From JBBQNJ01 sp038329845 (GTDB taxonomy: Bacteria > Planctomycetota > Phycisphaerae > Tepidisphaerales > Tepidisphaeraceae), in NCBI GenBank assembly GCA_038329845.1, contig JBBQNJ010000073.1, positions 1 through 25,523 of the forward strand: a DNA stretch of 25,523 bases, written 5' to 3'. Both the position numbers and the translations under genes were made by a program. The notes under the pieces were generated by a model, which saw only the letters and a list, made by a program, of their open reading frames with translations, was not told the DNA's origin and did not search any database. Shown here one piece after another: positions 1-7,095 of the stretch; within the stretch, counting starts at the first letter, position 1; each line of letters starts with the position of its first letter.

Positions 1-65
1 ACGGCAGAGAACGTCCGCAACAGCGACGATCGCTAAACCCTTGTGGGACTTGGCGTAGAAACGAC

Positions 66-93
66 AACGCCGAGGCTTGTGGGCCTCGGCGTT
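66..93 (-). terminator. Terminator-like hairpin downstream of the initiator tRNA
   Basis: An 11-bp perfect inverted repeat (AACGCCGAGGC, 6-nt loop, GCCTCGGCGTT). Read on the minus strand it lies about 45 bases beyond the tRNA 3' end and is followed by a loosely T-rich stretch (GTCGTTTCT), so it could end transcription of the tRNA. It could equally end a plus-strand gene lying left of the window. There is no clean U-run, so the role is inferred. Confidence 0.4.
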
Positions 94-138
94 ATCCGTT
101 AACCGTGGGGCCTCGATTGCTCGAAGCCCCAATTCAAG

Positions 139-212
<74 letters not shown>

Positions 213-381
213 ATCTTTATGCTTCAATCCTAGGCGCCTGCCGCGAACTGTCAAGTTCGGCACCGGGAGAAGGGAAGGGGGCATCCAGAATATCCATGTG
301 GCGGCACGATGGGGCTGGGCCGGTCTTGACGGTCGGTCCCAGGGGAATTTTAGATCGCCGTCAACGGGCCGGGGCGGGGCG

Positions 382-1431
382 CTACTCGAATGCCGCGACG
401 GTCATGGCGAAGTAGCGGTCGTCGGGGACATATTCCGGGACGCTGTTGCCGGTGCCTAAGGCGTAGCCGCCGCCGGTGCGGGTGGTGGTCAGAAGCGCCC
501 GGGCGCGGGCGGTGATCTGCGCCGGGTCGGCGCGGCAGACGTAGTCGACATCGACCCCGCCGAGGATGGCGATGCGATCTCCCCAGCGCTGGTACGCCTG
601 CTCCACCGGCGTGATTTTGTCCTCGTAGGAATGCTTGGCATCGTATCGCAGGTCGTCGATCACCTCGTCCATCACGTCCTGAAGTTGCCCGCAGGAATGC
701 AGAATGGCCGGACGCCCCGCGGCATGGGCGGCGGCGACGATCCGGCGATGCCACGGGAAAACGTAGCGGCGAAGATCGTCGGGCGCGATCATCGTTCCGC
801 TGGCGAATCCCCAGTCGTCGTTGCCGACGATCGCCCCGACGCCGGGCAGGCTCACGGCGCGCTCATAATATCGCAACAGGCGCGAGCCGATCGCGTCGAA
901 CACATCGGCGGCCAGGGCCGGCTCGTCGGCCAGCATGTAACACAGCGTTTCGTATCCCACGATCGCCATGGCGTTTTCCAGCAGGCCGTCCGGCGAATAG
1001 ACGATCAGTTTCATCCTCCCGGGCAATTCCGCGCCCAAGGTCCGCAGGGATTCGAGGTCGGCGGCGTCGGGGTCGGGCCAGGCATAGGCATTGAAGCTGG
1101 GGCGATCGTGGATCAGCCCCGTGTCGTTCATCGACCGGCTGGCGGCGCTCTCATGGCGGCGGCGAGGGAACGCGAAACCGGGGATCCGCAGGGTCACGTG
1201 ATCGTATCCCGCCGCCGCGAACGCATGCATCGCCCGCCGCGAAGGGGTCAGTGGGTCGGATTCGTCCATCGCCGCGCCGGCGGTCAGGCGGCGATACAGC
1301 CGATCGTTGAGGAAGAACTCGAACAACGTCGGTCGATCCGGACGTTTGCGTTGCAGCACCGCCAGCAGATTGCCAAAGTCCGGCGTGCGTGTTCCCACAA
1401 ACTCCGGCAACGGAGGATTCATCGAGTCCAT
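382..1431 (-). CDS. UroD-like (uroporphyrinogen decarboxylase family) protein
   Basis: About 349 residues with the fold signature of the uroporphyrinogen decarboxylase / cobalamin-dependent methyltransferase superfamily. The pattern AILHSCGQLQ supplies the His/Cys region used for metal or thiol binding in MtaA/CmuA-type methyltransferases. It is followed by ILGGVDVDYV and a Gly-rich C-terminal strand (GGGYALGTGNSVPEY) typical of the family. Planctomycetes have many such paralogues; they are usually not heme enzymes and most have no assigned substrate. The ATG at 1431 (MDSMNPPL) is preferred, with 1422 as alternative; an upstream ATG at 1506 would add a basic, low-complexity leader. It lies about 220 bases downstream of the fucosidase on the same strand and may be cotranscribed. 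A methyl-transfer role is possible, but the reaction cannot be named from sequence. Confidence 0.85.
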   Translation of the reverse strand: MDSMNPPLPEFVGTRTPDFGNLLAVLQRKRPDRPTLFEFFLNDRLYRRLTAGAAMDESDPLTPSRRAMHAFAAAGYDHVTLRIPGFAFPRRRHESAASRSMNDTGLIHDRPSFNAYAWPDPDAADLESLRTLGAELPGRMKLIVYSPDGLLENAMAIVGYETLCYMLADEPALAADVFDAIGSRLLRYYERAVSLPGVGAIVGNDDWGFASGTMIAPDDLRRYVFPWHRRIVAAAHAAGRPAILHSCGQLQDVMDEVIDDLRYDAKHSYEDKITPVEQAYQRWGDRIAILGGVDVDYVCRADPAQITARARALLTTTRTGGGYALGTGNSVPEYVPDDRYFAMTVAAFE

Positions 1432-1653
1432 CCGGCCATTATCGCACGAATGTCGGCCAAGTGCATCCGAGCGGTTGCGCTTCGTTACGCCAATGCTCGG
1501 GGGCAAGGTCTTGTGGTGCAGCCGTCCCGGCTGCTTTTGCGGCGTGGAATGCGCAGGCCAGAGGCCGTCCTGTTCAAGAACCGACTAGTCGAGATGAGGG
1601 CTCGGTCCCGGCGCGCTCCGCCCCGAGTCGCCATGTCCAGCTTGCCGCGCTAC

Positions 1654-2952
1654 TCATTCGACGGCACCCCGCAGCCAGGCCGCGTGGTCGGGTTCGTTCA
1701 GCAGTTGCGGGGGGCCAGTGAACTCCAGCTTGATCACACTTTGGGCCGGGTGGGGGGGCAGTTTCGGCAGGCCGCTGAGGATGACTCGGCCATTGGAGCG
1801 GTGATCGATTGCCAGCGCCTGGCCGGTGGTGATCAGTGTCGCTCGCTCCGGAGGGGTCTTAAACAGCGGCAGAACCACCCGCGGTCCGCTCCACCAGAAC
1901 ACGTGCAGGTAGAGATCATTTCCTTTGGCGGTGAAGACGCCTTGGCTGTACCACGCCGGGCCGTAGTTGAACTGCCGCGAGCCGTAGATCGCCTCGCCGT
2001 GGACCGACATCCAATCGCCGATCTGCCGCAGGAGCAGAGCGTCGGCCTCGGGCAATGAACCATCCCCGCGCGGGCCGATGTTCAGCAGGAAGTTGCCCTC
2101 CCCGGCCGCGGCTCGAGTCAGGCTTCGCAGCAACTGTCCCAAGCTCTTGCGGGTGGGATTGTGCGAAGCGTATCCCCAGGCATGTTCATCGCCGAGGGTC
2201 ATGCACGTTTCCCATCCCCGCCCCGCCTGGCTTGCCTTGACCTGCTGCTCCGGAGTGTCGAGATCCCCCGGCAGACCCAGGCGATTGTTCACCAGAATGT
2301 TCGGCTGAAGCTCGTAGATTCGCGCCAGTAGTTCTTCCGAACGCCAGAAACCAGGAATCTGTTCTTTTCCTATACCGGCGCGGCCTACATCCACCCACGC
2401 GCCGTCGAACCATAGCAAGTCGATCTGGCCATAATTGCCGAGCAGTTCCTCGGTCATCCGGTGCAGATCCTCGACCATTTTTTTCACCGACTCGGGATAG
2501 CGGCTGGGATTCCAGTAGCCCGGTTCACGCCAGTCCTTATTGGAAAGGTAAAGCCCCACGCGCAGGCCATGTCGCCGGCAGGCGGCGACGAACTCGGCGA
2601 CGAAATCTCGACCGGCGGCGCGGCGAACCGAATTGAAATCGGTGACTTTCGTGTCCCACAGGCAGAACCCCTCGTGATGGCGCGTGGTCAACACCGCGTA
2701 CTTCATGCCGCTCGCCACCGCCAATCGCGCTATCGCATCGGCGGAAAAGGCCTCGCCGGTGAACTGATCGGCCAGGGCCTCGTACTCATCGGCTGGAATC
2801 CGCTCGCGAAAGAAGACCCATTCGCCGCGTTCGAGCAGGGAATAGAGTCCCCAATGGACGAAGAGTCCGAACCGGGCCTGGTGGAACCAGGCGATCCGCC
2901 GCTGATAATCCCGGCGGGCATCCGCGCCGGCCGATTCATTCGAATTGCTCAT
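1654..2952 (-). CDS. Alpha-L-fucosidase, glycoside hydrolase family 29
   Basis: A 432-residue GH29 enzyme that hydrolyses terminal alpha-L-fucose from glycans with retention of configuration. Family landmarks are visible: FGLFVHWGLYS near residues 28-38, TTRHHEGFCLWD near 89-100 (the usual KHHDGF motif), and LLWFDGAW near 179-186, whose Asp183 is the expected catalytic nucleophile. LLNIGPRGDGSLP is the conserved closing motif of the barrel. The C-terminal ~90 residues look like the usual beta-sandwich. The ATG at 2952 is chosen because GGAGA (2961-2965) lies 8 bases upstream; an in-frame GTG at 2970 has no such site. There is no signal peptide, so the enzyme probably acts in the cytoplasm on imported oligosaccharides. 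The length is normal for GH29. Confidence 0.95.
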   Translation of the reverse strand: MSNSNESAGADARRDYQRRIAWFHQARFGLFVHWGLYSLLERGEWVFFRERIPADEYEALADQFTGEAFSADAIARLAVASGMKYAVLTTRHHEGFCLWDTKVTDFNSVRRAAGRDFVAEFVAACRRHGLRVGLYLSNKDWREPGYWNPSRYPESVKKMVEDLHRMTEELLGNYGQIDLLWFDGAWVDVGRAGIGKEQIPGFWRSEELLARIYELQPNILVNNRLGLPGDLDTPEQQVKASQAGRGWETCMTLGDEHAWGYASHNPTRKSLGQLLRSLTRAAAGEGNFLLNIGPRGDGSLPEADALLLRQIGDWMSVHGEAIYGSRQFNYGPAWYSQGVFTAKGNDLYLHVFWWSGPRVVLPLFKTPPERATLITTGQALAIDHRSNGRVILSGLPKLPPHPAQSVIKLEFTGPPQLLNEPDHAAWLRGAVE

Positions 2953-2994
2953 CTGGAATTTCTCCAACACGGTCGCAAGAGGACACTTGATTTC

Positions 2995-3024
2995 ATGATA
3001 CGACTTCGCTCAGGATCAACGCAA
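2995..3024 (-). promoter_or_regulatory. Possible sigma-70-type promoter of the fucosidase gene
   Basis: On the minus strand TTGCGT (3019-3024) and TATCAT (2995-3000) are separated by 18 bases. Transcription would start near 2988, about 35 bases before the fucosidase start codon. This is a match by eye only. Confidence 0.3.
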
Positions 3025-3095
3025 TCAACCGACGAGTTGCGCGCTGCACGGGCGTATCTGAGGAACCGGCGATGGTTGCGGGGGCAGTCAAGAGG

Positions 3096-3155
3096 GAGCC
3101 GCGCACGAAGTAAGCGAACACACGTTCAAAACCCCGCTTACTTCGTGCGCGGCTC
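3096..3155. repeat. 21-bp perfect inverted repeat (strong hairpin)
   Basis: The left arm at 3096-3116 (GAGCCGCGCACGAAGTAAGC followed by G) is exactly complementary to 3135-3155, with an 18-base loop. It lies upstream of the fucosidase promoter region and outside any gene. Neither arm is followed by a T-run, so an intergenic palindromic (REP- or MITE-like) element is more likely than a terminator. Confidence 0.85.
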
Positions 3156-3242
3156 ATTCACGCGCCGTGGGGGCAAGGGGGCTTCCCCCCGTCACCCCGC
3201 GTTCCCTCGCTGGCGCTTCGGGCTAACGCAATGGGGGCATCG

Positions 3243-3290
3243 GCCCCCTCGCCCCCTCGCCCCCTCGCCCCCTCGCCCCCTCGCCCCCTC
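3243..3290. repeat. Six tandem copies of the 8-mer GCCCCCTC
   Basis: Six identical, uninterrupted 8-bp units. The complementary strand carries runs of five Gs every 8 bases and so has G-quadruplex potential. Perfect copies suggest recent slippage expansion. The array is not inside a recognisable gene. Confidence 0.9.
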
Positions 3291-3476
3291 AGTCTCTCAT
3301 TCCCAACACCTCCCCAGCTCGATGCCAATAGGCACGATCGAAACCGAGTCGGAAAGGGAAAAAGGCACATTTCTCATTTCGCCGCCTTCGGCCGTGCGCT
3401 CGTCCGCGCAGACGGATGGCGAATCGCAGAGCAGCTCGTTGTATGATAGGGGTTTGGCAACATACGGGTGCATCGC

Positions 3477-3533
3477 GGAGGGGCGAAGGGGCGGAGGGGC
3501 GGAGGGGAGGGGCGGAGGGGAGGGGCGGAGGGG
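3477..3533. repeat. Imperfect G-rich tandem repeat (GGAGGGGC-type)
   Basis: Alternating GGAGGGGC and GGAGGGG units on the plus strand. It resembles the reverse complement of the 8-mer array 190 bases earlier, so the two could pair in single-stranded DNA. It abuts the hairpin element that starts at 3531. Reading frames through it give only Gly/Arg/Glu low-complexity sequence and are not credible genes. Confidence 0.8.
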
Positions 3534-3608
3534 TCGGGAGTCTTCGCTGCCAGGGGAAAAACATTGAAGACTCCCGACCCATTCGATGGCCCCGACCCAT
3601 TCGATGGC
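3531..3608. repeat. Intergenic hairpin element, copy 1, with an 18-bp tandem duplication
   Basis: Perfect 15-bp arms GGGTCGGGAGTCTTC (3531-3545) and GAAGACTCCCGACCC (3566-3580) enclose a 20-base loop containing CAGGGGAAAAACA. The right end continues into CCCGACCCATTCGATGGC, which occurs twice in tandem (3573-3590 and 3591-3608). A diverged second copy with the same loop motif lies at 4128-4183, showing that this is a dispersed repeat. Confidence 0.85.
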
Positions 3609-3645
3609 CCCCTGGATTGCGATCTGGCCCTACCGACTCGCCAAT

Positions 3646-3876
3646 ACGGCGTTCTCATATGCGAACGCGGCATTCTCATTTAAGAACGCGGCATTCTCAT
3701 TTAAGAACGCGGCGTTCTCATTTAAGAACGCGGCGTTCTCATTTAAGAACGCGGCATTCTCATTTAAGAACGCGGCGTTCTCATTTAAGAATGCGGCGTT
3801 CTCATTTAAAAATGCGGCGTTCTCATTTAAAAATGCGGCGTTCTCACTTAAAAATGCGGTGTTCTCACTTAAAAAT
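3646..3876. repeat. Tandem array of eleven 21-bp units
   Basis: The unit is GCGGC(A/G)TTCTCATTTAAGAAC, repeated 11 times without spacers; the first and the last four units have drifted (ATATGCGAAC, AAAAAT). Within each canonical unit GTTCT and AGAAC can pair across CATTTA, giving a row of small palindromes two helical turns apart. Since 21 is divisible by 3, the array reads as a heptapeptide repeat on either strand (NAAFSFK-like on plus, NENAAFL-like on minus). Those frames lack ribosome binding sites and a recognisable domain, so it is annotated as DNA repeat. There are no unique spacers, so it is not a CRISPR array. Confidence 0.92.
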
Positions 3877-4127
3877 GCGGTGATCATCACGGGCGGGAGC
3901 ATTTGCGCGGGGGGTTTCTGCATGAAATCGCCGGTTTTATCGACCGTTCGGATTATTTCGAATCGTGGTTAAGTGAGGGTTGGCGCGATCCGATGAACTG
4001 TACGGGACGTGAGACTTAAGGGCTTGTGCCCTTTGCCCGATCCCGAACTGCCTCTCTATATGGAGATTGGTATGGCTAGTCATTTCCCTCCTGGGACCGA
4101 TGCCGGGTTGCTGGCGGAAGTGGCGAC

Positions 4128-4183
4128 GGGGTCGAGAGTCTTCGCTTTCAGGGGAAAAACAGTTCCCGACCCCTTCGATAGCC
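4128..4183. repeat. Intergenic hairpin element, copy 2 (diverged)
   Basis: It shares with copy 1 the order GGTCG.GAGTCTTCGCT..CAGGGGAAAAACA followed by CCCGACCC.TTCGAT. The terminal complementary arms are reduced to GGGGTCG (4128-4134) and CGACCCC (4167-4173). The loop motif is better preserved than the stem, as expected for dispersed copies of one element. Confidence 0.75.
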
Positions 4184-4235
4184 CGCGGCGATGGATGCGG
4201 TAGGCGGCCTTCTCCGCCGCCGTCGATAGGTTCTT

Positions 4236-4297
4236 GTAGGGTGGGTGTACTCGCCCACCATCGCCGATCACCGAGGTGGGCGAGTACACCACCCTAC
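4236..4297. repeat. REP-like inverted repeat with 23-24 bp arms
   Basis: The left arm 4236-4259 begins GTAGGGTGGGTGTACTCGCC and pairs with 4275-4297 with a single bulged base, around a 15-base loop. It lies just beyond the stop codon of the small membrane ORF (minus strand), so it could also act as a 3' stabilising hairpin for that transcript. Confidence 0.85.
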
Positions 4298-4313
4298 CTA
4301 ATGCAGCGTTTGG

Positions 4314-4565
4314 TTATATGGCCCGAATGACGATAAACGCAGAGAAACCGATCGCAACGGCAATCACCGCCAAGACGAGCCATCGCTGGGATTTCGGCAA
4401 CTGTCCGGCTGGTGTTTGCCGCCCACGAAGTATAGCGAGCAAAGCCGCCGCGAGTAAGACACCGATTAGGATGATCGAGATAGGCAACGACTTGCTGTAG
4501 ACCTGTTGCCAGAGTGTCCTTTCGGGGGCCATCTGTCCCAGCGTTTGAAAGAGCGTTTTGGCCAT
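4314..4565 (-). CDS. Small two-helix membrane protein (hypothetical)
   Basis: An 83-residue ORF with two clear hydrophobic segments, around residues 28-46 (PISIILIGVLLAAALLAIL) and 62-80 (WLVLAVIAVAIGFSAFIVI). They are joined by a short basic loop containing RGRQ and KSQR. The hydrophobic pattern is confined to this frame, arguing for real coding. No family is recognised and no good Shine-Dalgarno site is seen. The start codon lies inside GTTATATGGCC and the stop codon inside its inverse GGCCATATAAC, so the ORF fills a unit bounded by an 11-bp inverted repeat, resembling a mobile gene-cassette arrangement. It could still be a chance ORF in repeat-rich DNA. Confidence 0.5.
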   Translation of the reverse strand: MAKTLFQTLGQMAPERTLWQQVYSKSLPISIILIGVLLAAALLAILRGRQTPAGQLPKSQRWLVLAVIAVAIGFSAFIVIRAI

Positions 4566-4580
4566 ATAACGGACCGATGT

Positions 4581-4700
4581 TCAATGGTCGGGGCCGACGT
4601 TTTCTTTGGCGACTTCAAGGGCTTTCTGAGCGACGACAACGGCTCGGTCCTTTCTGCTTGCAACGCCGCTGACGCCCGCCCGCTTATACAGACTGTATAA
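4581..4700 (-). pseudogene. Relic of a TPR (tetratricopeptide) coding sequence
   Basis: The minus-strand frame ends ALEVAKENVGPDH-stop. This matches the end of one kinesin-light-chain-type TPR unit, where GPDHPDVA normally leads into the next repeat. Upstream, SLYKRA resembles the start of the next TPR helix, but the intervening sequence is degenerate. No intact TPR protein is present, so this looks like a decayed remnant. The identification rests on a short motif. Confidence 0.3.
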
Positions 4701-4840
4701 ACGGCTCAAAGGCCGTCCTGCGGGCTGGGCACGGCCGATGGGCCGCGAAGGGGGAACGTGCGTGTGGATCATCGTCAACCCAATGCACTTGTGAGTTGGC
4801 GCGCGGCACGGGGGTGTTGCGGGTGGATGTGCCGAACAGG

Positions 4841-4931
4841 CGATCGTCGCGCGGGCGGGAAATCCGAACCCCTGGCCCGACCGACCGCCGCTCTATCGAC
4901 GGCGATCGTCGGGCGGGCGGGAAATCCGAAC
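4841..4931. repeat. 29-bp direct repeat, 62-bp period
   Basis: CGATCGTCG(C/G)GCGGGCGGGAAATCCGAAC occurs at 4841-4869 and 4903-4931 with one mismatch. It lies 44-134 bases upstream of the beta-propeller gene. It may be a tandem duplication or a pair of binding sites; nothing shows which. Confidence 0.7.
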
Positions 4932-4974
4932 GGCCTTCGCGGTTTTTTCGCAGGCCAGACTCTACAATCAATTG

Positions 4975-6915
4975 ATGCCCATCGAGTGTCCGATCAGCGT
5001 GCCGCGGGTCGTTTGTGCGGTGATGCTTCTCATCACGGCCGTGGCGAAGGGATATGACTTTTATCCGCCGGAGCCCACCGTGGCGCAGCCGGAGATTCTC
5101 CAGGTGCTGCGCTCGGAGATCGCCCAGCCCGATCCGGCGCAGGCGGCGATTCGGCTCGGAGGCCTGTTGGGTGCGGCCAATGATGCGCTGATCGCGACGC
5201 CGGATGGGGGCGTGATGTCGCTGGCGACGTGGGTCCGGGCGCTCAAGCCGGCCGAGCGGAAGGCGCTGGCGCCGGTTTGCGAGGCGCAATACGGCGGCAA
5301 GGCCCGCGAAGCGCTGGTGGCGATTCGGGCCGATCCCCAGGCGACAGCCGAGGCCTTTTATGCCGTGGCCAAGCGGTTTCCGTTCACGACGGCGGCGGGG
5401 GAGGCGCTGAGCTTCGGCGCCGATCGCGCGTTGGCCGAAGGGGATCTTCCCGCGGCCGAGGCGTTGTACGACTTGGCCCGCGAGGCTGGGGCGACGGAAG
5501 ACTCGCCGCGGCACCAGGCCGCCCGCCGCGTCGGGGCCGCGCTGAGTTCGGCCTCGGCCTTAAGCCATAGCGTTGCGTTCGAGGCTCGATGGTACGGCCA
5601 GGTCGATTCATTTCGGTTTCCCCGCTCGATTCCCGTCGCCGATCGCAAGACGGTCTTTTTCGCCTCGAGCGGCGGGGTGACGGCGTTGGACGATCGCGGC
5701 GTGGTCAAGTGGACCTGGACTCCGCCGGGAAAGCCGAAAAATGAATCGAAATTTGAGATGGATCGACAAAGCGATGTGGGGCGGGGGATCTCAACCGTGC
5801 CGTCGTTGTTTCTCGATACCGCCGGGATGGCGCAGATCATCGTCGTGTATCAGCGCCGCGGCGACAACGCCGAAGGGTGTCTTCGGGCGTTTCGTGCTTC
5901 GGATGGGGAACTGCTGTGGGACACGCGGGAGCTGTTCGAGCGGGAACGTCAGCGCACTCGAGACAAAGAGATTCAGCCGCTACTTTACCTAAGCGATCCG
6001 GCGGTCCGCGGGCGGAGTGTGTATGCGGTGGCGGTGAATGCCAAGCCGCCGGGGGAGCCGACTCCGCAGCTCGTTCTGGCGGTGCATGATGTGATGACGG
6101 GCCGGTTGTTGCGGGTGACGGCGCTGGGGGCGCTGAGCGATCGGAGCGAAGCCAAGCGCGGGGCGGCTCGACACGCGAAAAAGCAGTTGGACTATTTCTG
6201 GCAGCAGACGGCGCCGCTGGTTTTCGGCGAGTCGGTGCTGATCGCCCCCGGGGTCGAGTCGGTGATTTCGGTCGGGCGGTTCGACGGGGCGATCCAGTGG
6301 ATTCGCCCGTACCCTCGTCTGACCGACAGCCCCGACCGTGACCTGTGGCGGCGGTTCTGGGAGCGCAAAGGCGGGCAAGCGGCCCGCAGCCCGATGCATC
6401 TGACGCCGCTGCTTCGATACGCCTCGACGCCGGTGATCAGCGATGGCCTGGCCGTGGTGGCGCCGATGGATTCACAGGATGCGTTCGGACTGGACCCGTT
6501 GACCGGACTGAGCGCCTGGGACACATCGCGCATCGGCGAGCCGACGCTGATCGGCGCTGTCGAGGGGCTGGCGATCTTCGCCGGTGCCGGCGTGGTCGCG
6601 GTGGAGTCTGCCAGCGGGGATGCGAAATGGAAATGGCAACCGTCGCGGGGCAACGTCACCGGTCCGGCGGCGTTGATGTCAGGCGTCGTGGTCGTGCCGA
6701 CGACGACCGGCCTGGTGGCGCTGAATCCGAAGGATGGGTCGGTGCTGGCTAAGCCGCCTGCGAGCGTGCCGGATCTTCGCCGTCTGACCTCCGGCGGCGG
6801 CGCTCGCACGGCGCTGAAGTCGATCGATGCGCTGGATGCCTTGGGCGCCCCCGCCGCCGCTCCGGTCGCCATCCCCTTGGACGGCCCGCCGCGAGAGGCG
6901 GGGAAAAACAAATAA
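4975..6915 (+). CDS. Exported PQQ-like beta-propeller repeat protein
   Basis: About 646 residues. The N-terminus (VVCAVMLLITAVAKG) is a signal peptide or anchor, so the protein acts in the periplasm or at the envelope. Residues ~35-190 are Ala-rich and helical, TPR-like in composition. From ~215 on there are repeated PQQ/BamB-type blades: VFFASSGGVTALDDRGVVKW, LRAFRASDGELLWDT, GAIQWIRPY, AFGLDPLTGLSAWDT, GVVAVESASGDAKWKW and GLVALNPKDGSVL. These carry the usual G-x-x-x-A-hydrophobic-D/N...G...W periodicity. Such propellers often serve as assembly or binding scaffolds; without a dehydrogenase active site an enzymatic role is unlikely. An ATG at 4975 is used, and a TTG directly before it is possible. 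It precedes the export cluster by 180 bases on the same strand. A functional link is inferred from position. Confidence 0.85.
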   Translation: MPIECPISVPRVVCAVMLLITAVAKGYDFYPPEPTVAQPEILQVLRSEIAQPDPAQAAIRLGGLLGAANDALIATPDGGVMSLATWVRALKPAERKALAPVCEAQYGGKAREALVAIRADPQATAEAFYAVAKRFPFTTAAGEALSFGADRALAEGDLPAAEALYDLAREAGATEDSPRHQAARRVGAALSSASALSHSVAFEARWYGQVDSFRFPRSIPVADRKTVFFASSGGVTALDDRGVVKWTWTPPGKPKNESKFEMDRQSDVGRGISTVPSLFLDTAGMAQIIVVYQRRGDNAEGCLRAFRASDGELLWDTRELFERERQRTRDKEIQPLLYLSDPAVRGRSVYAVAVNAKPPGEPTPQLVLAVHDVMTGRLLRVTALGALSDRSEAKRGAARHAKKQLDYFWQQTAPLVFGESVLIAPGVESVISVGRFDGAIQWIRPYPRLTDSPDRDLWRRFWERKGGQAARSPMHLTPLLRYASTPVISDGLAVVAPMDSQDAFGLDPLTGLSAWDTSRIGEPTLIGAVEGLAIFAGAGVVAVESASGDAKWKWQPSRGNVTGPAALMSGVVVVPTTTGLVALNPKDGSVLAKPPASVPDLRRLTSGGGARTALKSIDALDALGAPAAAPVAIPLDGPPREAGKNK

Positions 6916-7095
6916 ATCTTGTTCCAGGCGCGATTCTTTTTTGGCTCCCGGGCGTCTAAGATGGACGAAAGGGGGCGTCGCGGTCCTGGGGATCGTCGGG
7001 CGGCCATGGCGAGCGCTGGGGCGGCGCATGGGGATGCCGCGGTGCGATGCGGGGTTTGAACACGTATAACGGTAATTCGTTTTGCACAACAGGTT

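Noticed and set aside
1..36. C-terminal end of an upstream plus-strand gene or integrase ending at TAA (34-36)
   Set aside because: Only 11 codons are visible, too few to support a gene call; no attachment-site duplication of the tRNA was found.
3646..3876. CRISPR array
   Set aside because: The units are directly adjacent with no unique spacers, and no cas genes are present.
3586..3972. Open frames across the 21-bp array giving heptapeptide-repeat proteins on both strands
   Set aside because: Any 21-bp array without stops is open on both strands. There is no ribosome binding site, signal peptide or known domain, so it is treated as a DNA repeat.
4684..4698. Perfect palindrome TATACAG-A-CTGTATA as a LexA-like operator
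   Set aside because: The half-sites are in the wrong orientation and spacing for LexA, and the site lies in the TPR relic rather than before an intact gene.
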